Assembly: GCA_030704615.1 (NCBI GenBank)
Contig: CM060732.1
Coordinates: 31,911,053-31,975,052, forward strand
Direction: 5' to 3'
DNA from: Takakia lepidozioides
Lineage: Eukaryota; Streptophyta; Takakiopsida; Takakiales; Takakiaceae
DNA length: 64,000 bases
Under the pieces are notes generated by a model. The model was given only the letters and a program-made list of their open reading frames with translations, did no database searches and had not been told where the DNA came from. Every line of letters starts with the position of its first letter. The stretch's first letter is position 1. Below, one piece after another: positions 33,685-43,640 of the stretch. A program made the translations under genes and the position numbers.

Positions 33685-33965
33685 GGAAACCTGACAGCCC
33701 ACAATTTAGGTCCTTGAGGGGTTTTTATTTATTTATTTATTTAAGGAAATCTGGGAGCGACAGCCCACAATTCAGGCCCTTGAGGAGGGGGAAAGATTAA
33801 CCCCCTTTCATTTATGGGCCATGAGACCTACAGGACGATCAACGCCCAAACATACCGTCACACGAACAATCCCACACACAGGGCAGGGCAGTGGGTTCGA
33901 ACTCCAAACCACCTGAGTGACACACACTCTGCACTTATCAGCTGAGCTACCAGCCGATTTGCTTT
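33685..33965 (-). mobile_element. tRNA-derived SINE (minus), with an extra partial 3' end
   Basis: On the minus strand the head reads GGCTGGTAGCTCAGCTGATA (A box) and GGAGTTCGAACCCACTGCC (B box). The 3' block (GGGCCTGAATTGTGGGCTGT and CGCTCCCAGATTTCC) lies at about 33753-33790. A second, shorter 3' block at about 33690-33720 suggests a second truncated copy next to it, separated by a TTTA microsatellite. Confidence 0.8.
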
Positions 33966-34104
33966 TTTTTTAATCTCAAACCTCCTCCATCTTGCATTGG
34001 AAATTAACACCAAAATATTATGCAATATCTTATCAATTTTCTCTTTTACCATAGATTGTTTTTTTTGTTTTTCTTTTGTGTGTGTTTTGTACATATTGAA
34101 GAAC

Positions 34105-34170
34105 ATCTTGTGAGCAGTCGCTCCCAGGTTTCCTTTTTGAAGGGAGAGAAAATAAATAAATAAATAAAAA
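34105..34170 (+). mobile_element. SINE 3' fragment (plus)
   Basis: TTGTGAGCAGTCGCTCCCAG and GTTTCCTTTT match the 3' block of the SINE family, followed by an A/T-rich tail of AATA units. Only the 3' end is preserved. Confidence 0.5.
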
Positions 34171-34447
34171 TCATATATTTCTTAAAATCATTAAATTATA
34201 TATTAATGGAAATAACTATCCATACCCGGAAACTATTCATACCCTCAGGGTATATTTTGGCATATATATCCATACCCGGGGGTTATATAGAAATCTGAAA
34301 AGTTAATTTACCCATATCCGGAGGGTAAATAATTTTTTAAGATTTCAATTTATCCATATCCGGAGGGTAAATGATTTGACAAAAATAATTTACTTATACC
34401 CTAAGGGTATATTGAAATCAATATACCCGCACAACACTGGTCCATAC

Positions 34448-35214
34448 AACCTCCATGGGACCTTCCAATGAGTCTCGAACATCCTACAGATGTTCATCAT
34501 TGAATTCTTGATCACCATTCAAGTTAGGTATATCTGAGTCTTCGATGTGCAAATTTCCAAGGCAGCGACTCATGCTCTCCACCACCTCAACATCAAGATA
34601 GAAATCTGGTATCTGATAGCAACTAGGAATCCCTTCCACTTCCACTTGAGAAGTGTGGTTGTAAGCAAAACCTCTGTAAAATTGGCCCTCGTAGCCTCAC
34701 ACTGAAATTGAAACTCAAAAGCTCGAAGAATGCAGAAAAGAGAGAGTTTCAAGTGATGAAAGGTGCCTAAACATGAGAAATCATGGATGACATGTGCTTA
34801 ATCTATATAAATTCTTTTTGAAAGTGCCTAAAGAGAATATTCCAAATTTAATCATTATCGGGCACTAAAATGCTTAATTTGTCGTTCAACTACGGTAGGT
34901 GTTAACGATGGTTCAATTGGGTTTAAGAATATGGTGCCATATATTATGACTAAATTGTTTGAAAATATAATAAAAAAATTACACGGAACTTAGAATGGTT
35001 GACGGATTGCACTACATTCTTCCATTTTAAAGTATCATATATATATATTTATTCTGATGAATTTGATATATATGAGTAATATGTAGTATGATGAATAATA
35101 TGAACTCGATATACATGAGTAGTATTATTATATCTTGTTCATGTGTAGTTGAATGTGTTTTGTAATTTTCAAATGACTTTTAACTTAGCTAGAGAAATTT
35201 TAGATTGTGTAAGT
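34448..35214. other. AT-rich DNA without genes
   Basis: No coding signal was seen on either strand; the one 60-codon minus ORF at 34570-34752 is unsupported. Short TA runs occur near 35036-35050. Confidence 0.4.
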
Positions 35215-35920
35215 TTAGGAATGTAAATGGGTTGGTATTGCTGCAGATATTGATATCTCATCTAATATATTGACAAAAATATATGACACAGTTTAGGACA
35301 TTAAGCTATAAACATATGGAAAAATATGCGAAAAAGTGGGTTTAGGAGTGTCATCATTTAAGTGGGGATTGGTATTGTGTTGGATGTTGATATTTCATAT
35401 TTATTAACAAAAGAATATAATAGCACATTTTCATGAGCCATAGAAATATGAAAAAATGTGCAAAAATGGGTTTATGAGTGTCATTACTAAAGCGGGCTAG
35501 TGTTCATTTTTGTTTCCATCTGCAGTATGCAATCCTCAATTTGCTAGTTTGTCCGTTTTTTCGCCTTCTGCAAATAAATTCAAGGACTTCCATCGCCTCT
35601 TAACTCGAAGAGAAAAAACCAAAAAAAACAAAAAAAAAACAAAAAAACTATTGCTACATTACATGTTGATATTTCATACATATTAATAAAAGAGTATAGC
35701 ACATTTTCATATATCTCACCATATCCGTATGCAAAATACTGTAGAATTGGGTTTATGAGTGTCGTTTAAGTGGGCTAGTGTTATATTACATCATACATTA
35801 ACAAAACGTATGACAATTTTTTATACATGTAGCCATGCATATATGCAAAAGTTTCGAAGAATCGGTTTATGAGTGTCATTTAACTATGCTAGTACTACAT
35901 TTTTTATGTTGATATTTCAT
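35215..35920. repeat. Degenerate tandem repeat array
   Basis: The marker GGGTTTATGAGTGTC (with variants) recurs at about 35338, 35467, 35749 and 35865, each near a GTTGATATTTCATA block and a CATATATGCAAAA-like block. Units are roughly 115-145 bp with one interrupted by a poly-A-rich stretch near 35610-35650. The CACTA element is inserted in the last unit. Confidence 0.65.
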
Positions 35921-35922
35921 AC

Positions 35923-37140
35923 CACTACTACGTTTAGGGGGGGGGTTAGCGACGCCGGACGCGCCGACCCCCCTGCGACTGCAGCGTCGCACTGGCGCCC
36001 GGCTCGGGACTTGCGACATCAGGGCGTCGTAACGCCGGTGCTCGGACGATGTTGTAGCATCTTGCGATGCCATGCCGTCGCCGGAAAGGGGCCTGACCCC
36101 ATTCCCCTGCCAACGCATTGGGGGGTTGCGACGCCCTCGGGATGCTGCGACGCCGTGGAATCACAACGAGACGTCGCAGCGCCGCAGCCGCAGCCACGGC
36201 TGGGCACTCCTGTGACGGCGGGGAATCGCAATGCCCCGAAAAAAAATAAAAAAATAAAAAAAAATAAAAATCCCCGCCATCGCAAATGCGTCGCTTGGGT
36301 TGCGGCGCTGCGATTCCCCGGCGTCCTGGGGGCATCGCGAAAAATTGATTCTGGGAGTAGATTGTAGAACATAATGGGCTTGGCATCCTCAAACTATAGC
36401 CATTGTCCAATAATAAGTTGCAATGCAGTTTTGCAAGAACTCTGGGGACAAGTCTCGATGCAAGTTCTAGCTGTGCAAGCTCCTGTAGAATACGCATAAT
36501 CTGCAACACAATGATAGGATTGAGATAGTGGTAGTCACTAGGAGTTAACTCTTGATATGTATATATATACTTGGACTGCTTTTGTGATACATAGATGTAT
36601 TGTAGATTTGTTGGTTAGTGTACAGTGTCTTAGAAATGTTATAATGTAAGGTCTTAGGTTCAAATATGCATTGCCTAATATATGTAGAACAATTCATGAA
36701 CTGCCATTGGACAAAACCGGAGTCAATGGTCAAGGCCGAGTCAATGGTCAACTAGTTTTTGAAATTAAAAATTCAAATTCAAATTTTTCCACCTAAATTC
36801 AAATGTACCCCCTTACTGTGACGTCTGGGGGTCGCATTTACGACCCCTGGACGTTCCTAATGCGACGTCGCAAAAAAAAACGTTTTTTATTTTTATTTTT
36901 ATTTTTTGCGATGCCCGGACGTCGCAAGTCGCACCGGCGTCGTGGCCGGGGGTCCCGGGGGGTTTGCGATTCCCCGACGACGCTAATTAGCGACGTCTCT
37001 GCGACATCCCGACGTCGCAAAATGCCCCCGGTGCGCCCCGGGCCCCGTAGAGTATTTCCGTCGTTAATCGCGGCGGTTGGAGGTCGTTGGGGCATCGCTA
37101 ACCCCCCCCCCCCCCCCCCCCCCGCCCAAACGTAGTAGTG
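35923..37140. mobile_element. Complete short non-autonomous CACTA (EnSpm-like) element
   Basis: The 1218-bp element has termini CACTACTACGTTTAGGGGGG and, reversed from the right end, CACTACTACGTTTGGGCGGG. It is flanked by a 3-bp duplication TAC (35920-35922 and 37141-37143), as CACTA elements make. Subterminal regions are very GC-rich and full of GCGACG/CGTCGC motifs, consistent with transposase-binding arrays. The interior (about 36360-36800) is AT-richer and encodes nothing recognisable. The right end holds a run of over 20 C. The 164-187 codon ORFs here are translations of the GC-rich subterminal repeats. Confidence 0.92.
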
Positions 37141-37143
37141 TAC

Positions 37144-37815
37144 ATAGTGACAAAGTGTATGGCCTAATTTCAATCGGATATCAAATATACATCTTAAATT
37201 CAGAATGCATACAATTGTATGACTCATATAAACCATGCACTGTGTCAAAATGTGTAAGAGTACATGTGCTACATGCTACAGTCATTAATTTATATTTACT
37301 ACCGTACATGCCTATGTTGTCCAACATTAAATAATTCATAAATTCTCGTAATGATTTTTTTTTTCAAAAAATCTTGTCGAAAATCTAGAAAATTTGCGCC
37401 TTGGATGTCGAAGTTAAGGCACCTAGCGAGAAACATGTGAACGTGTGAACGCCCAAAACAATCCGCGTGACCCCCTCCCCTCACCTCCTCGGTCATGTCC
37501 GCGAGTAGTGGCCAATGGTCTATGTGAGTTCCGGAGCCGACCGCCCAGCGGGCCAGAAAGATTGGTCTTCGCACAACTTCTTCAATAGAACCTTGCAGCT
37601 GACAACTTGCAAACTTAAGCTGCTAGCCTAGATTCCAGCCTGTCCACACTATCTGGAATGTCACAAAACTCTATCTCTAATTGGTGTGGGGATAAGCTGT
37701 CTTCATTGGATAAAGGGTATAGGTTGTCTGGAGCTTCGATCAGAATTTCAGACTTGAACAGTGCAGGTTGTTTGTACTTCATTATGAAGCTGACAATGTC
37801 TAATGAGGTGGTTGA
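37144..37815. other. Unassigned DNA between CACTA and MAP65 fragment
   Basis: Minus-strand ORFs of 91 codons (37299-37574) and 67 codons (37615-37818) look moderately protein-like, but I do not recognise them and found no supporting splice structure. They could be remnants of a captured gene. Confidence 0.3.
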
Positions 37816-37820
37816 CACAG

Positions 37821-38028
37821 TGATCGGTTACACAAAGTGTTGGACTATGTAAATGCAGTGCATGAGTTGTGCATAGTGTTAGGCATGGACTTCTTTGACA
37901 TAGTCACCGTGATGCACCCTAGCTTGGATGACTCCGCTGGCCCAAGAGCATCAACAATGATACTCTTGACCACCTGGGTAAGACCATTCGTTCTCTGCAA
38001 GATGAAAAAAAACTGCGCATTCAAGAGG
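37821..38028 (+). pseudogene. MAP65: MAP65 microtubule-bundling protein exon, frameshifted
   Basis: After a CACAG acceptor the sequence reads SDRLHKVLDYVNAVHELC, then IVLGMDFFDIVTVMHPSLDD, and after a one-base frame change SINNDTLDHLGKTIRSLQ then DEKKLRIQE with a GTGAGC donor. This matches the conserved segment of MAP65/ASE1/PRC1 proteins that precedes the microtubule-binding spectrin region. MAP65 cross-links antiparallel microtubules in the spindle and phragmoplast. The break lies near GGCCCAAGAGCATC (about 37940). No neighbouring MAP65 exons were found, so it looks like a captured or left-over single exon 0.7 kb from the CACTA element. Confidence 0.8.
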
Positions 38029-38039
38029 TGAGCTCTACC

Positions 38040-41000
38040 ATCTTCTCTACTTGCCAGAAGTATATGAAAGACATTTTTTTTCCTTGACAAAGCTACATTT
38101 GATCTGAACTTACAGTGTGTCAAGGACGAGAACATGACTGAACACAAACAAGAGATTAAACTAGATGTACAAGACTAGACAAGAAGTCAAGGTCGGCGTG
38201 GCCGAATACATGATGAATAAATAGGAATCAAGATGATCTTTATAACAATGAACAAGAGTACTCGCCTCTGAAATATCAAGCCCAGTTAAAAAGAAATAGT
38301 ACATATGGGAATTCAATAGAGTATTATAGTGGTATATCACCTGAGCCCTATGAACATCCATATCCTCGGGAAGATGTGTTACTGTTTAATAGGAACTAGT
38401 ATCCATGGGATACTCACTGCTCCACTCGTTGCTCCATTCTAAGATTTTTTTTTTTTTCCTTTTATGTTTCTACCCCCATGATTCAAGAGGTAAAATGAGA
38501 TACAGATATTAAACGAGTACCCGGTCATAAATTGATAGTGTATACGGACGGCACTCCGTATACTGGGCAAAGAAGACATAGGGTAATTGGACTTGTCTTG
38601 TCGAGACAATGACAGTTCAGTCAATAAAAATTGGACTGGAAACTGGAAATGACAAATCAGCCCCATAACAGGGCACTATCATTAAAGACCTGGACTAGGT
38701 TTAATTAGCAAATAAATAGGCTGGGAGGGCGGGGTAGTGGGTGAAACATTACTATTTCAAAAAAGGCAGCATTATCAGACATGAACAGGTCTGAAGTGGG
38801 TGGTTCAAATGGAAGAAGAAGAAGGTGATGGACAACCGAATGGGTGGAAGCGAATGGACACGCCTTCATTCCCATGCAAGAAGAACACCATGAACAGTGC
38901 ACAAGAAATCAAAGGCATAGGGAGAAAACCCCCTTTAAAATACCCGTATCAGGGACCAACAGTCCCTGGCGGGGTCCGTCGTAATATCCAGCTGTTAAAA
39001 CCGATACCCCGCGGCCAGCGCTACGTGGCGCGGCGTGACTGGCCCGCCGCCAACACGGGTCCAGTGTGTCATAGCAGGCTTCGTCGTCTCTGCTGCTCGT
39101 GTCGTACCTCCGCGGGCCCAGCTATGGCGCCTAGTGCTGCCACACAGTGTACCAGCAACTCGTACTTTGCTCCAGGGGTCAACTCCCCCACGAGGGAAGG
39201 CCGCGCCACCCGTGTTAGATGTGTCTTTCCATGGCGATTCTAGGCAACCTCATTGGTTGACCTCCAGCCTAGAGGCGCCTAAGGCGCCGACACTTTAGTG
39301 CTGGGCTCTGCCTTTTTTGACAGCTCTCTACAAAATAGCTTAACCACTTATAAAGCTAGTTAGTACTGTCTCCCATGGTCATCTATGGCCTCTTTATGAA
39401 CATAGATATGAACTTAATAATATGGAAATTTTGCCGATAGCTTCGCTGTCTCATGCAATATGGCCGTTGCCACTAAGCTAGAAAGGAAAATTTGACAAGA
39501 GCTTCGCCACTTCACGCAAGCTCGCCCTCTCCTTAAACATAATAATGGACATCTACCCTCACTTCTATGACGTAATTGGGTTAGATTCCTAAGGCCCTGT
39601 CTCTTGGGGCTTCACACATGTGTTCTTCACACATGCATATAGAGATGCACACACATCCTCTTTGAAAGAGGGTTAGTTTTTATAGATTTCTAGCAAGCAA
39701 TGTTATAAGGTCCCTTCTTGGAACAAGCTTGAACAACAAATGAAACAAATGAATTCAAATGTCAAGATAATATGGTAAGTCACCCTCTGAAACAAGCGGT
39801 GCTTGGGATGCATTAAATCGATCGGTAGAATCGTACTCAAATCTGGTCCTCCTCCGGCACTCCTACTCGTCCTCAAGTCTCCCACTTCACGGAGCGCTTC
39901 CTTTACTTCTTGCCTCAAATGGCCACAAGGCCTTGAGCTAGGACTATCCTGCTCTCACTATGCTTGCTTCTACTACTAGAGAGCCACAAGCTCAACCCTC
40001 TAGGATCTAGCTCCATCAAGCTCAAAACTAACTACACAAGCAAGAGGCCAAAACAAAGAAATGAGACTAGATGAAGAACAAGAGGAGTTTGTTCTTCTTT
40101 TATTGTGTTTTTGGGGCCTCTTAAACTAGTGAAGGATAGTCTTAAACTATTATTTCTTACATGAGTCTATAATTTAAAAACGATAAAACACCATAAATTA
40201 ATAACCATGGATGGAAAACCTTGGTGTTAATGATAAATCTAGTTTTTCATCCATCCAATGGATGATCAGTTGGCGTTAGGTTGTCTTCTCATCCATCCAG
40301 CTTGCAGGTCGAATTCCCATTTTTCATCCATTGGATGAACTAGAATTTCATTTACTCGTCTTTCGCAACTGCCTCCGGCTTAATAATTTGATGTCGTCTT
40401 TCATCACCTCTAAAAATCCCCAAACTTGGTGACAAATTATAATTAGATGCCTTGTAGCTGCCTGTAAAATCTCAAGGGAATCGGGGAAGAAAAACCACAC
40501 CTTTGGTTGGTTTTCATGGTTTCACCATATAGGCAGTCTGCCGCTTCCTGGAAGTAAAAATACTGGTGGTGCCCCCAGGGGGTCTTTGGCCTTGCCAGTG
40601 GGTCACAGATCATTTGGAGTTCCCTCCTATATACTTTGCATCGCTAAGGAGTTCAAAACTTCGTTGGGAAGCTCATTCACCCATCATTTGCTCCGATGCA
40701 GCACTTGCTTTGTCGCGATATATCATCGCTATACAGATTGTTTCCTCCAATTGCCAAAACTCCTCGCCGCGTACTCCTAATGGATTTGAAAGGCGGGAGA
40801 ATAGAGATATCGCAATCCGGGACTGGAACAGTCATCATGTAATGTTTCGAACAGGTGCATGTTGTCGTTACTGGTACCGAATTGGCAGCCTAACTCGCTG
40901 TCGATGCAGCTCCCTACGATCATTTTGACGCTAGAGCTCCTTCATGGTCGTCTCAGACATAATCTAAATTCCTATGTGCTTTATCAGTGATTCCCAGATA

Positions 41001-41530
41001 ACTCGCAAATTGCCCTGCTTTGGCAGTACAATGCCTAAACTGTCTGCCTTAAGATCAAAAACGATTTGAAAAAAAAATTGTACCAATATATGCATCTACA
41101 CCTTGGCACAGGAACTATGGGCATTTGTGCAGCTGAGATCAAGGGGATACGAACACGGACAAATGAGGGCAGTAGTGCAAGCATGGACTGCCAAACAGTT
41201 GCAAAAAAAAATCGTACCACATAATGAAGGAAGAATTTATCTTCTTTGGGATAATACAAACGAAAACTGTACGCGATAGTCATCAACTAAAACAAGTTGT
41301 GGAAGGGACAGATTGGTTGTCAAGACAAGAGTGCAGAAAATGTGGGGTGTGGAAGAAAGAGAGAATGAAGAACTCCCATGCCAGTGGAGATAGCCTTTGC
41401 AGCCAACGGAATTGCTGCACTATGAGCATTAAGATGGAGTTTGTACTGATGCAAGAAGGGCATGACACCTATGAGAATGGATGAAGCAAACAGCTTGTGT
41501 CAGGAGCAAGGGAGGTATACATGCAGCTGA
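38040..41530. other. No gene recognised
   Basis: The interval contains a GC-rich island at 38940-39300 and AT-richer sequence elsewhere. ORFs of up to 147 codons have no domain features. 39300-40550 reads like non-coding repetitive DNA. I could not identify LTR ends, tRNAs or exons. Confidence 0.4.
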
Positions 41531-41536
41531 CAAAAG

Positions 41537-42157
41537 GTGAGCAGGCCTCAGGTACTGTTGGAAACATGCCAATACTCATGGGCAATAAGAAGAAGAGAAG
41601 GTAGATCATTGTACATAAGGACGCAAAAACTGTACGGAGAATGTTGCAATGAAGAAAACAGCAATGAAGCTGGACAAATCGACCAACATAAGGACCTGCA
41701 GCGTGATGCTTACAATAAGGAGAAGGAGCTGATTTTCAGACAACTGATTCATGCCAAAGCTGGACTTGGAAATCAATTGGTGATGCAAACATCGGAAGAG
41801 GACACTGGAGTATTGCGATTCATAGTAAAGAAAGATGAGATAATGGAAAGAGAGTGTACCTCTGGCAACACAGCCAACTGTGGGAAGACATGGAGACGTG
41901 AAATTACATGCGCGATGCAGCTGCAAATTGAAACAGTAATCAGAACCATACGTGCATGTGCCAGGAAAACAAGAATGCCAAGCAAAACAAAGCCACAAAG
42001 ACTGACAGACAACAAATCTCGGCAAATTTCCAAACTAATGGAGCTCACTGACAATCAGGAAGCAATGCACAGGATGATTAAGGAGAAGATGGCGTTCATA
42101 CACGAGCTGGGGGGCACATTGAGAGAGAATGTTGACGTAGCACAAAGGGCACAGTAG
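41537..42157 (+). CDS. Hypothetical ORF, low confidence
   Basis: A 206-codon ATG ORF gives a highly charged protein (Lys, Glu, Gln and Arg-rich). The last 60 residues (KLMELTDNQEAMHRMIKEKM and similar) could form an amphipathic helix. No known domain, signal peptide or membrane segment is visible. There is no clear promoter, and similar A/G-rich sequence continues past the stop, so purine bias may explain the open frame. A chance ORF of this length is possible in 64 kb. Confidence 0.25.
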   Translation: MSRPQVLLETCQYSWAIRRREGRSLYIRTQKLYGECCNEENSNEAGQIDQHKDLQRDAYNKEKELIFRQLIHAKAGLGNQLVMQTSEEDTGVLRFIVKKDEIMERECTSGNTANCGKTWRREITCAMQLQIETVIRTIRACARKTRMPSKTKPQRLTDNKSRQISKLMELTDNQEAMHRMIKEKMAFIHELGGTLRENVDVAQRAQ

Positions 42158-43269
42158 AGAGCGTATGCAGCTAGGAAATCAAGAGGGAAATAACTCACTA
42201 GACTGAAGGAAGGCGCATTGGTGATGATGCTCAAGCCTGGCAAAAAGAAGAACATGAGTCATCTTGGGAAGGTCCATACTCCTTTCAAGGCTATGTAGAC
42301 AAGCACACTGACCGTACCAAGAAGGAAGGCGAAGAAGTATGCATTCTGGAAGACATAGCAGGAAAGCGATGGAACATAGCGAGGCGAGATGTGAAGCACC
42401 TACATATTTGAGTGAAGCGTTGGCTGGAGGGCCAGCCAGCTAAAGAAGGGAGTACTTACATCTGTGAGTCAAAAGGAGGTAACGAGGGAAACACGGGAGA
42501 ACCCCATGGGCAAGACAAGGACATTGGAGTTTTGTGCTTAAGGAACGATGGCGGGCTAACGGGATGAAATCACGATTTATCATTGGAGTTAACAGGTGAA
42601 AAAATTGGATGACAAGCAGGGATGAAATCACTGATTTGCATTAGTGGATGGATGACGAGCTAGTGGGATGACGAGGCGATGAAAGCACCAATGAAAAAGT
42701 TGATTCTTCATTACATGGAGATGATATTGCAGAAATAAGACAAAAGACTCAGCGGTGATTTACTGAGTAGAGTGGCCACAATAATATTAGCTAGGTGGCA
42801 CTAAGATAAGGGTGGATAGAATGAGGTACACGTCGCCTTAAGATGTATTTAGCAACAATCAGGCCTGTGGCACAAAGGGGAATAATATCCGGTGGCCACT
42901 AAGTCTTCAAGCCTAAGGTTGCAGCTGATTAAGTTTTGGGGTCTAGTTATTAAATGATCACGTGGAGTGGCGGCGTAGATAAGACCAAGTCTATGATCAG
43001 GCCAGGTATAAGACGAGTGGTTGCGCATAGTCATCTCTCTCGGATTTGTGTGTACTAGTGGATGTTCTTGAAGTAAAGCATGGAGATTGTTGATGCGGAA
43101 GTGAGCTCATGAATCAGCTTGGTGTGAGTAGAAATATATCATCTAAGGTAGAGGTGGTGTCACCATGGTTAACTAGAGTGCTTGGCAAGGACTAACTATC
43201 ATGCATAGATGTATCAGATTTGCGTTGATAAAACCAAAGATTGCAGGGTTCACTAGCATAAACAATATA

Positions 43270-43640
43270 GTTGTTGCAGTCTGAGTAGTGAACCAATACC
43301 AGTATATCATGGAGTAATTTCATCAAGTTTCTCTCTGCAAAGCCAAGTTAGCACATGAGTTAATAGAGGAGCAGGGACTACCATTATGTGCAGTAAGCAT
43401 CTGATTCACGTTCACCAAAAGGCAGGCTGCAAGTTTAGCTAACATGCATGGCACGGTGGTATAGTAAGAATAGTGAACTGATACCAGTAGGTCGTAGGGT
43501 AGTACCTCCATGTACTTCTCTACAAGTTAGACATATGAGTTAATTCAATTGCACGTCATAACCACTAGAGGGCCGGAAGTAAGCATCACGGCAGGCCTCC
43601 ATGCGTACGGTGAATGGTGTAATGCGGATGCGAAAGTGAA
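43270..43640. repeat. Diverged direct repeat of about 190 bp
   Basis: Two copies share TAGTGAACYRATACCAGTA, an ATGAGTTAAT block and a GTAAGCATC block, at about 43285-43390 and 43470-43585. Confidence 0.5.

Larger units (their letters stand above)
33243..34439. mobile_element. hAT-like element with 8-bp target duplication, carrying nested SINEs
   Basis: Termini are GAGTGTTGGGCGGGTATAT on the left and, reversed, CAGTGTTGTGCGGGTATATT on the right. A perfect 8-bp duplication GTCCATAC flanks it (33235-33242 and 34440-34447). Both subterminal regions are filled with GGGTATAT/ATATACCC repeats. The middle is occupied by SINE copies (about 33685-33965 and 34105-34165). No transposase is encoded. It shares terminal sequence with the element at 24.2 kb. 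Confidence 0.88.

Noticed and set aside
33890-33960. tRNA gene suggested by A and B boxes
   Set aside because: The boxes are part of a SINE head with a shared 3' block and no proper acceptor stem.
36838-37248. 136-codon and 110-codon ORFs near the CACTA right end
   Set aside because: They are translations of GC-rich subterminal repeats and homopolymer runs of a transposon.
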